NCBI GenBank assembly: GCA_024642005.1
Contig: JAHECA010000001.1
Location: 186,001 to 250,000, forward strand
Source of the DNA: Robiginitalea sp.
GTDB taxonomy: Bacteria > Bacteroidota > Bacteroidia > Flavobacteriales > Flavobacteriaceae
Direction of reading: 5' to 3'
DNA length: 64,000 bases
Made by a program: the position numbers and the translations under genes. Under the pieces are notes generated by a model. It did not search any database. It saw only the letters and a program-made list of their open reading frames with translations, and had not been told where the DNA came from. Each line of letters opens with the position of its first letter. The first letter of the stretch is position 1. Below, piece after piece: positions 1 to 8,822 of the stretch.

Positions 1-1142
1 TGCATCTTTTTGGTGCCCAAAATCAATTTCAGGATGCGTTTTACGGAGGTGTCGATAGCGGCTTCGGAGAGCTCCCCGTCTTCCTGGGCTTCAAGCAGGG
101 CGTTCCACTGGAATTTGGTGCCGGGCTCCAACAGGTCGTTACCCGCCCGAATCATGGCCGGCGCATCGTTTCCGCCGAACCAGTCAGACATCACCAGGCC
201 TTCGAAGCCCCATTCCTTCCGCAAAATATCGGTAAGCAGGTAGGGGCTTTCGGCTACATAGGTACCGTTTATTTTGTTGTAGGAAGACATAATGGTCCAG
301 GGCTGCGACTCCCTGACAATGATCTCGAAACCCTTCAGGTAAATTTCGCGCAGGGCACGCTCGGAGACAATCGCGTTGTTGTTGTTCCGGTTGGTCTCCT
401 GGTTATTGGCCACAAAGTGCTTCACGGAGGTGCCCACCCCGTTTGACTCGATGCCGTTCACCATGGCAGCGCCGATATAGCCGGTAAGCACCGGGTCTTC
501 AGAGTAGTATTCGAAATTCCGCCCACAGAAGGGATGGCGGTGTATGTTGGCCCCCGGCCCCAAAATCACATCCAGGCCATACTCAAGGGCCTCATTGCCC
601 ATGGCCGACCCCACTTCGCCTACCAGGTCGGTATTCCAGGTAGCGGCAAGCAGGGTGCCGATCGGAAAGGCCGTGGCGTAATAGGTGCGCTCCTCGTTCT
701 CCCGGATGGGCTGAATACGCAGTCCGGCCGGGCCGTCTGACAGGTACACGGTCGGTATCCCCAACCGGGGGGTGGGCACAATGGTGCCCACGGCCCCTGG
801 GATGCCTTCGCCTGGCTCCAGGCGGCCCAGGCCGGAAGCCAATCCGGACCCTTTCAGCAAATGAATCTTTTCTTCCAGGGTCATCTGCGCGAGCAGATCG
901 TTTGCCCGTTCGTCAAGGGAACGCCGTGCGTCTTCGTACACGTCCAGCTTCCCATTTGCATTGCGGTCGGTAAACGAATAGCCGTTTTCGGACAGGGTTG
1001 CCAGGCTTTTGTTCTCGGGAAAGTCTCCTTCGAAATCGAGGAATTTAGCATTGAAGTACCACCAGCCGATTCCTGCGGCCAGGAGCAAAAGAACGATCAA
1101 TGCCCCTACTATTTTCAAGGTGATTTTCAGGCTTCTTTTCAT
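1..1142 (-). CDS. Glycoside hydrolase family 3 beta-glucosidase, 3' end outside window
   Basis: The gene starts with ATG at 1142 and runs off the left edge, so only about 380 residues are visible. The N-terminus is a basic stretch plus one hydrophobic helix (residues 5-25), a signal peptide or membrane anchor. A calcium-loop-like segment (DRNANGKLD) precedes the GH3 domain, which begins near TLEEKIHLL. The nucleophile aspartate is in VMSDWFGG, and the KHFVANNQE stretch typical of GH3 enzymes is present. The family cleaves terminal beta-linked glucose or related sugars from oligosaccharides, here probably in the periplasm. It is divergent from the regulator starting at 1225, which suggests sugar-responsive control. 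The family is clear; the substrate cannot be told. Confidence 0.93.
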   Translation of the reverse strand, partial: MKRSLKITLKIVGALIVLLLLAAGIGWWYFNAKFLDFEGDFPENKSLATLSENGYSFTDRNANGKLDVYEDARRSLDERANDLLAQMTLEEKIHLLKGSGLASGLGRLEPGEGIPGAVGTIVPTPRLGIPTVYLSDGPAGLRIQPIRENEERTYYATAFPIGTLLAATWNTDLVGEVGSAMGNEALEYGLDVILGPGANIHRHPFCGRNFEYYSEDPVLTGYIGAAMVNGIESNGVGTSVKHFVANNQETNRNNNNAIVSERALREIYLKGFEIIVRESQPWTIMSSYNKINGTYVAESPYLLTDILRKEWGFEGLVMSDWFGGNDAPAMIRAGNDLLEPGTKFQWNALLEAQEDGELSEAAIDTSVKRILKLILGTKKM

Positions 1143-1170
1143 GATGCGATTTAATTGTGTCGATTTGTCA

Positions 1171-1178
1171 CAAATATA
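1171..1178 (-). promoter_or_regulatory. Bacteroidota -7 promoter element of the GH3 gene
   Basis: Read on the minus strand this is TATATTTG, an exact match to the Bacteroidota sigma-ABfr -7 consensus TAnnTTTG, 28 bases before the GH3 start codon. No convincing -33 TTG lies at the usual spacing. Confidence 0.5.
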
Positions 1179-1202
1179 AATAAATATTATGTGTCTAAAC
1201 GC

Positions 1203-1212
1203 CACAATTGTG
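1203..1212. promoter_or_regulatory. Candidate operator in the GH3/regulator divergent region
   Basis: CACAATTGTG is a perfect 10-bp palindrome 12 bases before the regulator's ATG, and a related half (AATTGTG) lies about 50 bases away at 1153. Its place between a regulator and its likely target suggests an operator. Binding is inferred only. Confidence 0.3.
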
Positions 1213-1224
1213 TAATTTTACGTC

Positions 1225-1935
1225 ATGGACCTTCCGACTTTTTACGCTTCAGGTGCCGATCATTTCCTGCCGAACCTCTCTGTAGACATCGTCATTATCG
1301 GTTACGAGCAGGGCGTGCTCAAAGCCCTGTTGCTGCGTATCGGCGACAGGTGGCTGTTGCCCGGGGGGTACATCGGCAGACAGGAACCGGTTGTCGCGGC
1401 AGCCGAGCGCATCCTGGAAGAGCGCACGGGAATTGCCGAGCCACATTTGAAATTCCTCGCTGTTTTCGGCGACCCCAGCCGAAACTTCGGCGCCCAGTGG
1501 CAGGTCTTCGCCCAACAGGCCGGCATACCCTGGCAGCCCCAAAGCTGGGTAAACGACCGCTTTGTAACCCTTGGGTATTATTCCCTGGTGCATATCGAAG
1601 AAACCCGGCCCCGGGTCGGGGAAATAGACGAGGCCTATGGCTGGTTCCCCCTGGAAGCCCTGCCCTCCATGTGGATGGACCATGCCCTCATCGTGGAGGC
1701 CGCACGCCTCCGCCTGAAGGAAGATATCCGGCACGAACAGGTAACCTTCAACCTGCTGCCCGACACTTTTACCATGCCTGAACTGCACCAGTTGCACCAG
1801 ACCATTTTGCAGGAGCCCCTTGACCGCAGCCGCTTCCAGAAAAAGATGCTCGCCACGGGCCTGTTTGAACGCCTGCCCCAGCGCCGCAAAGACAGCCCCG
1901 GGCGCAACCCGTATCAGTATCGGGTCAAGCATTAG
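1225..1935 (+). CDS. Nudix-domain transcriptional regulator (NrtR/AraR-like)
   Basis: The 236-residue protein has an N-terminal Nudix fold (about 15-150) and a C-terminal region (about 160-236) matching the winged helix of NrtR-type regulators. The Nudix box starting GYIGRQE has lost key residues: the REUxEExGU part reads RILEERTGI, so the first glutamate is Ile and one of the paired glutamates is Arg. That argues for ligand binding rather than hydrolysis. In Bacteroidota such proteins control NAD or sugar genes. Divergence from a GH3 glycosidase gene suggests a sugar or sugar-phosphate effector. The architecture is fairly certain, the effector unknown. Confidence 0.8.
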   Translation: MDLPTFYASGADHFLPNLSVDIVIIGYEQGVLKALLLRIGDRWLLPGGYIGRQEPVVAAAERILEERTGIAEPHLKFLAVFGDPSRNFGAQWQVFAQQAGIPWQPQSWVNDRFVTLGYYSLVHIEETRPRVGEIDEAYGWFPLEALPSMWMDHALIVEAARLRLKEDIRHEQVTFNLLPDTFTMPELHQLHQTILQEPLDRSRFQKKMLATGLFERLPQRRKDSPGRNPYQYRVKH

Positions 1936-1969
1936 GGAAATACCTCAACTGGCCCCGGCAGGGCCGGCC

Positions 1970-3400
1970 CTATCTGAAGGCCAGGTATTCGGCATAACGC
2001 AGGAAGGAGGCCAGCAGGTTACTCCGGCTATCCGCTCTATCCCTGAATTCTTCAAGTGTTTCCTTTCCAAGACTGCGGCCCCTCACAAAGACCCATTGTG
2101 GGTTTTGCAGGGTTCGCAAATCCCGCAGGGGATTTTCATCCACCAGAAGGAGGTTGGCTGTTTTTCCGGGCTCCACGGTGCCCAGGCTGCCCAGGAAGCC
2201 ATGCACCTTGGCAGGATTCACCGTGGCGGTTTTCAAGACTTCATAATTCGACAGTCCCGCCTCCTTATAGAAGGCAAGCTCTTCGTGAATGGAAGCCCCT
2301 GGAACGGTTATGCCGATTCCGGCATCGGTACCACAAACGATATTTGCCCCGGCCTGGTGTAGTCGCTTTAAGGCCAGCAGGTGAAAGGCATGTTGGCTCC
2401 TGATGTGGCTGGTAATCGAAGGGTCATTGCTTTTGCTACTCGCCCAACGGTCGAATTGCGCCTTGCTATCCATTTTCCGAATCATGGGATTCATCCAGTC
2501 CAGAGATTTGGATTCCAGAATTTCCTCGTTTTCAAGCAGGTTGATTATGTTGTGGTATACCGTCAGGGTGGGGCAGAAAGACGTGCCCGGGGCCTGGGTG
2601 ATTTGCCGCACCACTTCCTCCAATTTGAGGGTATCGAGCTTGTAATTAAGGGGCTGTTGCACAATATCCTCGGCGTGTTCCACCGAAACGATTCCCGGCT
2701 GAAAATGGAAAGCATAGGGTGCTTCGGGGGTCGGGTGTGCGGCAATGTCGAAGTGGAGCTCCCGGGCCCGTTCCAGGATGGCCTCAAAGTAGTCTTTCGG
2801 CAAGCCGTAATAGGTTTTGATAAAATCGTATCCCTGTTCCTTTGCATCATCCACAGCCTGCCTGGCTTCCCCGGGACTGAATAGTTGCAAATTGTCGTCC
2901 CCGATAAATTCCGGGCCGGTTAATTTGGGGCCGCTGGTAAAGAAAAGGGGGCTCAGAATTTCTTCATCGGCCACCGCCCGCTTGATGCGCAGGTGCATGG
3001 GACGGCCCCACAGATTTCTTACAGCCGTAACTCCATGGGCCAGGTAAAGGCCCAATTCGTAACGGTCCCAAACATGAACATGCATATCGGTAAGGCCTGG
3101 CAAAAGGTATTTACCCTGTCCGTCAATAACCCGCAGGTCGCCGGCCTCAATGGAATCTGAAATCTGCTCGATAACCCCATCGCGTATCAAGACCGACTTT
3201 TCCCGCAGCAGGGTGTCGCTCGTCATGGGCACTACCTGTACATTCCTGATAAGGAAGGAATTCCGGGCAGCTTCTGTGTGGTTCGAAACGAGCAGGTAAT
3301 TGGTATTGCCCTTGTCGATCAGGAGCACCCCTCCAATAAAAGCGGCCAGGAGAACCATTAAAAAAACCACTAGTCTAAGGATGCTTCTTGCTCTTTTCAC
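1970..3400 (-). CDS. Membrane-anchored amidohydrolase (imidazolonepropionase-like superfamily)
   Basis: The 476-residue protein starts at GTG; the first ATG is too far inside. A hydrophobic helix at residues 9-28 is an uncleaved anchor or signal. The metal-binding HxH is in DMHVH (H107, H109). The other expected residues sit in FIKTYYG (bridging lysine), AAHPTPE, VEHAED and CGTDAG, so the metal centre looks intact. The family hydrolyses cyclic or linear amides, including dipeptidases and prolidase-like enzymes. The gene is convergent with the Nudix regulator and stands alone, so context gives no substrate. Confidence 0.85.
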   Translation of the reverse strand: MKRARSILRLVVFLMVLLAAFIGGVLLIDKGNTNYLLVSNHTEAARNSFLIRNVQVVPMTSDTLLREKSVLIRDGVIEQISDSIEAGDLRVIDGQGKYLLPGLTDMHVHVWDRYELGLYLAHGVTAVRNLWGRPMHLRIKRAVADEEILSPLFFTSGPKLTGPEFIGDDNLQLFSPGEARQAVDDAKEQGYDFIKTYYGLPKDYFEAILERARELHFDIAAHPTPEAPYAFHFQPGIVSVEHAEDIVQQPLNYKLDTLKLEEVVRQITQAPGTSFCPTLTVYHNIINLLENEEILESKSLDWMNPMIRKMDSKAQFDRWASSKSNDPSITSHIRSQHAFHLLALKRLHQAGANIVCGTDAGIGITVPGASIHEELAFYKEAGLSNYEVLKTATVNPAKVHGFLGSLGTVEPGKTANLLLVDENPLRDLRTLQNPQWVFVRGRSLGKETLEEFRDRADSRSNLLASFLRYAEYLAFR

Positions 3401-3687
3401 TCGATCTGATTCGTCAGCGTTTCGGGGTCTGCTTTTCTTTTAAGTCGTACCAAACGGCGATCTGTTACACAGGGCACTAATCTTCTTGCGGGGTTTCGCT
3501 CTTAAATTCCCTGATTGCAAGCCACCCTTATGCACGCCTGACCAGGTCCTGATCGCACGACTTTCCTTGTTCTCACCCAAGTGGAAACCCCCGTGCGAAT
3601 GAGAATATTTCCTAATTTACAGTTCATTAAGGGCTGCAACTGCAAAAAGCGGTATGATGTTCGCCCAATTAAATACCCCTGGAACCC

Positions 3688-5112
3688 ATGTACACTAAAA
3701 GCATCATCGTATTTACCTCCCTGGCAAGGCTCTGCTGCCTGGGCCTCGCGCTCGTTTTAACCGGGTCCCTTACTGCCCAGGACATCACAGGCCAGTGGAA
3801 TGGAGTGCTGGAGGTGCAGGGCATTAAACTGCGCCTGGTCTTCCATGTGAGCCAGGGCGAAGACGGGCTCACCGCCACCATGGACAGCCCAGACCAGGGT
3901 GCCAAGGGCATCCCCGTTACCAAAACGACCTTTGAAAACCCGGGCATCACGTTTGAAGTCGCCAACATAGGCATGGCGTACCAGGGCACCCTGGAAGGCG
4001 GCACCATTGCCGGCACCTTCAGGCAGCGGGGGTTTGAAACACCCCTGAATCTTTCGCGCGACGCCATAGACCTGGCCCCGCCGAACCGCCCGCAAGAACC
4101 CTCGGAGCCCTTTCCGTACCGTTCAGAAGAAATAACCTTCAACAATCCGGTGGCCAAAATAGCCCTGGCCGGCACCCTTACCCTTCCCCTGCAGGGCAAA
4201 AACTTCCCGGCCGTGGTGCTCATCTCGGGCAGCGGGCCTCAGAACCGGAATGAAGAGCTCCTCGGACACAAGCCCTTCCTGGTGCTCTCCGACTACCTGA
4301 CCCGGCAGGGGATAGCCGTTTTGCGGTATGACGACCGGGGCGTCGGAAAGTCTGAAGGCGATTTTGCTGCCGCCACCTCGGCCGATTTTGCCACCGATGT
4401 GGCCAGCGCCGTGGCCTATCTGCAGACCAGAAGCGAAATAGATAACAAGAAAATCGGCCTGGCCGGGCACAGCGAAGGGGGCCTGATCGCCCCCATGGTG
4501 GCCGCCGGGTCGCGCGAAGTTGCTTTTATAGTACTGCTGGCCGGGCCGGGGATTTCAGGGGCCGACATCCTGATGCAGCAAACCGAGCTCATCGCCCGGG
4601 CCAACGGCATGGCCGAAGCGGAATTGCAAACCGAACTCGAAATGCTGCGGGCCTTTCTGGACATTGCCGCCAGCGGCGACGACCTCGATGCGACAAAAGC
4701 TGCCCTGCAGGCCCGTTTGCAACAGGAATTTTCCAATCATCCGGAGCGGGTGCCCGAAGGAAAGACACAGGAAGAGCTCATAAGCGACAACCTGAAGCTG
4801 CTTACCCCCTGGATGGCCTACTTCCTCAGGTACGACCCGGTACCCGCCCTCGAAAAGGTAACCTGCCCGGTCCTGGCACTGAACGGGGCCAAAGACCTGC
4901 AGGTGCCCGCGAAGGCCAACCTTGAAGCTATTGCACAGGCCCTGGCCCGGGGTGGCAACACTAAAGCAACTACCCTTGAACTGCCCAACCTGAACCACCT
5001 GTTCCAGGAATGCGCTACCGGTTCTCCTTCGGAATACGCCACAATTGAGCAGACGTTCTCCCCCAGGGCGCTGGAGGTAATCGCCTCCTGGATTACAGGG
5101 CAAGCGAAGTAA
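3688..5112 (+). CDS. Secreted alpha/beta hydrolase
   Basis: 474 residues. A signal peptide (about 1-29) ends near SLTAQ. A beta-rich N-terminal domain (about 30-140, DITGQWNGVL) precedes the alpha/beta hydrolase domain. The oxyanion region is in LISGSGPQNR, the nucleophile is Ser262 in GHSEGG, the acid is probably in NGAKDLQV and the histidine in LNHLFQ. This arrangement is common in Bacteroidota secreted esterases or peptidases. It stands alone on the plus strand. A short stretch at 7432-7479 resembles its C-terminus, suggesting a lost paralogue. The substrate is unknown. Confidence 0.88.
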   Translation: MYTKSIIVFTSLARLCCLGLALVLTGSLTAQDITGQWNGVLEVQGIKLRLVFHVSQGEDGLTATMDSPDQGAKGIPVTKTTFENPGITFEVANIGMAYQGTLEGGTIAGTFRQRGFETPLNLSRDAIDLAPPNRPQEPSEPFPYRSEEITFNNPVAKIALAGTLTLPLQGKNFPAVVLISGSGPQNRNEELLGHKPFLVLSDYLTRQGIAVLRYDDRGVGKSEGDFAAATSADFATDVASAVAYLQTRSEIDNKKIGLAGHSEGGLIAPMVAAGSREVAFIVLLAGPGISGADILMQQTELIARANGMAEAELQTELEMLRAFLDIAASGDDLDATKAALQARLQQEFSNHPERVPEGKTQEELISDNLKLLTPWMAYFLRYDPVPALEKVTCPVLALNGAKDLQVPAKANLEAIAQALARGGNTKATTLELPNLNHLFQECATGSPSEYATIEQTFSPRALEVIASWITGQAK

Positions 5113-5376
5113 ATACAGCTATCGGCGGCACTTGTTCCTAAAGGGGATATTCGGGCAAGATGCCGCAGTGGCCCTGGAAGCCTGAGACAGGCATTAGCAT
5201 TCCAGATTCCTGAATATTCAGGTTTGGCCCAGGCTTTTTAATGAAACGAGACGAAATCGTTTTCCGAAATGCGCCGCCTGAATGGGAAGCTTATTCTTGA
5301 GAAATACCGTTTCAGGCAACCATTTTACCATGGCTAACGTCTATTCAGTAGATCTGGCCAATTGAACAATCACAAA

Positions 5377-6801
5377 ATGAAATATACGCTCACCCTTTTG
5401 TTTTTGGCGCTGGGCTTTATTGACATAAAGGCGTGCACCATCATAATCGGTTACAAGAACGGGCAGGTACTAGTGGGCAACAATGAAGACTGGTATCATT
5501 CCGATGCAAAATACTGGTTTGAAAAGCCGGAAAATCCCGAAGAGAACTATGCGGCGTACTTCTTTGGTTTTGAAGGGGAAGGCAGGTTCGCACAGGGCGG
5601 AGTGAACGAATCCGGGCTTATGTTTGACGGCACGGCTGTCACCAGGATTGAAATTAACAGGGATCATGTCAGGGAACATGAACTCAAGGCTGCCCCGGTT
5701 CACTTGTTCAAAAACATCCTGAAACGATGCAGGACTATTGAAGAAGCCGAAGCCATGATCAAGCCCTTGTTTATTCCCTATATCCGTTCGGCCCAGGTGG
5801 TCATTGTCGACGCGAATGCCGGATACCTGGTGGTCAAACCCAATGGAATCACACAGAAAGGACACCTCTCAGACGGGGAATTCAAGGTTATCACCAATTT
5901 CCACCTGGAGGATTTCGAAAGCCGGAACTATACCTGCTATCGGTATGACCTGGCCATCAGCCGGCTTGAAAAGCATTTTGAGAATAGCCTTACTGAATTC
6001 GAGGGGTTACTCAGCAGCGTGCACCAGGAATATCCCGGGGCTACGGTTTACTCCAATATATTCGATCTGACCGCCGCCACCTGCAACCTGTATTACAACG
6101 CCGTGTTTGATGAGAAGATAACCCTTGACTTTGAAGGAAGTATATCTGAAAACCCGGTACCGCTGGAGGAAGGCCTGTTTAAGAAACGCATGATAGAGGC
6201 CCTTATAAAGGCCCATAAAAAAGGCGGGGCAGCCGAGGCAGCCGATTACTTCACTGCTGAAAGAAACCATACCACCGGGTCAGTATATCAGGTGGATGCA
6301 CAACAGCTGATCGACCTGGGTGAATACCTCTACCGACAGGGAGAGGTCGGGGATTATCAGTACATCCTGAATTTTGCCGGCAGCACCTTTCCGCAGGATG
6401 AAAGGGTGGTGCTGGCTTTGGGGAAATCCAACCTGCGGAACGGGAGAATCGACGCTGCCCTGGAGGCATTTGCGAGAACCCTGGAGATCGATCCCGAAAA
6501 CTATTGGGCCGGGAGGTTGCTTGAGGCTTATTCGGATCAAAGGGAATGCGCTACGGAATTTAGCCTTAAGGGATATGAAAATGCCTCATCGGTACTCCTG
6601 TATGGCAATTTTAACGAATGGAGGGGATTCGACAACGCCTGCCGGTTGGTCGATGGCACCTGGACAACCTGTGTGAGCACCCGGGAAAAGGAACTTCAAT
6701 ACCGGTTCAAGGTAGATGGGGAATGGGTGGAAGACCCTGCGAATCCGTCATCGCAAAAACTTCGCAATGGATTGAAGGTATCCGTTAAATCAATGGACTG
6801 A
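5377..6801 (+). CDS. Ntn-type C-N amide hydrolase with TPR and glycogen-binding-like C-terminus
   Basis: I take ATG 5377 rather than the in-frame TTG at 5362; the protein is 474 residues. A signal peptide of 19 residues would be cut just before Cys20, which becomes the N-terminal nucleophile (A/CTIIIGYKNG), as in linear amide hydrolases, choloylglycine hydrolases and related acyltransferases. The catalytic domain runs to about 270, with NNEDW and GGVNESGL typical of the family. A TPR-like pair follows (about 335-385). The last 75 residues (VLLYGNFNEW, YRFKVDGEWVEDP) resemble the AMPK/CBM48 carbohydrate-binding fold. This combination is unusual. The substrate is unknown. Confidence 0.75.
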   Translation: MKYTLTLLFLALGFIDIKACTIIIGYKNGQVLVGNNEDWYHSDAKYWFEKPENPEENYAAYFFGFEGEGRFAQGGVNESGLMFDGTAVTRIEINRDHVREHELKAAPVHLFKNILKRCRTIEEAEAMIKPLFIPYIRSAQVVIVDANAGYLVVKPNGITQKGHLSDGEFKVITNFHLEDFESRNYTCYRYDLAISRLEKHFENSLTEFEGLLSSVHQEYPGATVYSNIFDLTAATCNLYYNAVFDEKITLDFEGSISENPVPLEEGLFKKRMIEALIKAHKKGGAAEAADYFTAERNHTTGSVYQVDAQQLIDLGEYLYRQGEVGDYQYILNFAGSTFPQDERVVLALGKSNLRNGRIDAALEAFARTLEIDPENYWAGRLLEAYSDQRECATEFSLKGYENASSVLLYGNFNEWRGFDNACRLVDGTWTTCVSTREKELQYRFKVDGEWVEDPANPSSQKLRNGLKVSVKSMD

Positions 6802-6827
6802 ATCTGCCGGCCCGCGTACGAAACGCC

Positions 6828-7088
6828 TCATCCCTTAAGAATAATTCCCTGGCCCTGTACACTGGCAATATACAAGTTACCGTCAGGCCCGATATCGATG
6901 CCATTGGCGGCATTCAGGGCAGCGCCCTTAACCAGGGTCTTTAATATTGACTTACTCGACTTGGCATTCACGGCCGTGAGGTATTCTTCGGGGGCCAGTT
7001 CCGACTCCTTGCTGCAGGAGTAAAAAAATAGCAAAACAGCCAGCAGGGCAGCTTTAAAAAGGGTTGATTGTTGTGCCCTCTTATACAC
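6828..7088 (-). pseudogene. Truncated lipoprotein, remnant of an SMP-30/NHL-like protein
   Basis: The 86-residue reading frame starts at GTG. It has a lipoprotein signal (FFYSC, Cys25), then a linker and the first repeat-like motif NGIDIGPDGNLYIAS, which normally opens a beta-propeller of the SMP-30/gluconolactonase or NHL type. It stops after ILKG, where family members continue for some 200 more residues. The following bases do not restore a propeller in any frame that I can see. I read it as a 5' remnant. It could instead make a short secreted lipoprotein. Confidence 0.6.
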
Positions 7089-7431
7089 TGTTTAAAGAGG
7101 ATCGTAACATCTTACCCCGGGGGCGGGAAGACGGGTAATAAGCCGGTCGGTTTAGCCAATTCTCCCTGAAAAAGACGGAGGCCTTCTTGGATTCAAAGGA
7201 TAGCTAAGTCGTCCTGCATGAGATACGTAATTGTTTAATACGCAGTGATTTTCGGAATATAGGAATATCGCTTCAATTTGTTGGGAATTAGATATCCGCA
7301 AACCGGCATGGTGGTCACCGATACGCTACCACTGCATCCCTGATAGGAAGAGAAGATAGGCCTTTGTTGTATAATCTGTAGTTCAGAGCAGGCTACCTGT
7401 GCAATCGGAGGGTGCCGAATGAATCCGTTCT

Positions 7432-7479
7432 CAGGCCGTGGAGGCCATTGCAGCCTGGATCGGCAAACAAATGCGGTAA
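7432..7479 (+). pseudogene. C-terminal scrap of an alpha/beta hydrolase in an otherwise empty 420-bp gap
   Basis: The frame ending in TAA at 7479 reads QAVEAIAAWIGKQMR, closely resembling the C-terminus RALEVIASWITGQAK of the hydrolase at 3688-5112. An in-frame stop lies a few codons upstream and no hydrolase body can be read before it. The rest of 7089-7509 has no credible gene, RNA or terminator. I infer the eroded end of a deleted paralogue. Confidence 0.45.
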
Positions 7480-7509
7480 CCCCCGGTTCCCGGAATCCTT
7501 TTTAAACAA

Positions 7510-8796
7510 TTAAACTAGCTTGCCGAGATCAGTTTGCAGATGCCGGGCCGCCTTTAGGTAGAGGAACACCGAAGCTACACTTGCAAGCAGCAGGGTGCTC
7601 ATAGCCCAGCGCAGGGCTTCAGGGCCGAGGGCGGGCGTAAGCAGGTCGCTCACCATGCCCACTACAAGGGGTCCGAAGCCGAGGCCGATCAGGTTAATCA
7701 CCAGGAAGAACACAGCCGAGGTAAGCGCCCGGAACGAGGCAGGCACCAGATAATGCGACAGGGCCAGGGCCGGCCCCAGGTACATACTGGACAGAAAACT
7801 GCTCACCCCCAGGCAAAGGAGGGAGGCCCAGGTTGCCTTAAAAAATACCAGTCCCGCAAGGAACGGGATGGAACCCAGTATGGCATAGGTCGGAATCTTC
7901 AGGTACCAGCTTTTGTCATTTTTCCCAAAACGGTCGGAGAGGTAGCCGCCGAGCAAGGTGCCTATAGCACCGGTAATCCCGAAGATCAGCCCGAGGGCCA
8001 GGCCGATCTCAGCAGGCTGCATGCCGTGGAGCCGGGCCAGGAAAGAAGGCTCCCAGTTCGATACCCCGTAAATGCAGAACACATTGAGGCCCGAGCCCAG
8101 GGCCAGGTAGACAAAAGTCTTGCGGGCGTACAGGTGTCTGACAACCTGCCCGAGGGAATGCCCCCGGGTTTCGGTAGCGGAAGCATCGGTGGCTCCCCGC
8201 AGGGGCTCTTTTACGGTGGTGTAAACCAGGAGGGAAAACAGCACCCCGGGAATGCCCAGCACAAAAAAGGCGGTGCGCCAGCCGAGCTCCTCGTTCAGGT
8301 AGCCCCCCATCAGAAAGCCGATAAGGACACCCACATAGATGCCCGACGAATAAATGGCCAGGGCCGTGGCCCGTTTGCCGGGCACAAAATAATCGGAAAT
8401 CATGGCATGGGCCGGGGGGCTGCCCCCGGCCTCGCCCACCCCAACACCGATGCGCGCCAGCAACAGCTGCCCGAAATTCCGTGCCAGGCCCGAAAGGGCG
8501 GTCATAACGCTCCAGATGCCCAGGGAGAGGGCGACGATGTTGCGGCGGTTGCCCCTGTCGGCCAGGCGCGCAATGGGAATGCCCATGGTTACGTAAAAAA
8601 GAGCGAAGGTAAACCCGGAGAGCAGGCCCAGCTGGGTATCGGAAAGGTGCAGCTCTGCCTTGATGGATTCCTGCAGGATTACCAAAAGCTGGCGGTCGAT
8701 AAAGTTAAACACATACACCAGGGTGAGCATCACCAGCACATAGTTGCGGTACCAGCGGCTCCCCGGAGGGGCGTGCGTCTTTTCGCCGTAGTTCAT
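7510..8796 (-). CDS. MFS transporter (Spinster-like)
   Basis: The 428-residue protein has about twelve hydrophobic segments. The first is VLMLTLVYVFNFIDRQLL, where FIDR is typical of the Spinster/hexuronate-type MFS branch. The cytoplasmic loop motif RLADRGNRRN lies between helices 2 and 3, and GVGVGEAGGSP follows in helix 5. Such carriers move organic acids, lipids or other small metabolites. It lies 26 bases downstream of the serine hydrolase gene on the same strand, so the two are probably co-transcribed and may handle one compound. The substrate cannot be told. Confidence 0.85.
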   Translation of the reverse strand: MNYGEKTHAPPGSRWYRNYVLVMLTLVYVFNFIDRQLLVILQESIKAELHLSDTQLGLLSGFTFALFYVTMGIPIARLADRGNRRNIVALSLGIWSVMTALSGLARNFGQLLLARIGVGVGEAGGSPPAHAMISDYFVPGKRATALAIYSSGIYVGVLIGFLMGGYLNEELGWRTAFFVLGIPGVLFSLLVYTTVKEPLRGATDASATETRGHSLGQVVRHLYARKTFVYLALGSGLNVFCIYGVSNWEPSFLARLHGMQPAEIGLALGLIFGITGAIGTLLGGYLSDRFGKNDKSWYLKIPTYAILGSIPFLAGLVFFKATWASLLCLGVSSFLSSMYLGPALALSHYLVPASFRALTSAVFFLVINLIGLGFGPLVVGMVSDLLTPALGPEALRWAMSTLLLASVASVFLYLKAARHLQTDLGKLV

Positions 8797-8822
8797 CGTT
8801 CCGATTGCAGGAAATTAAGGCA

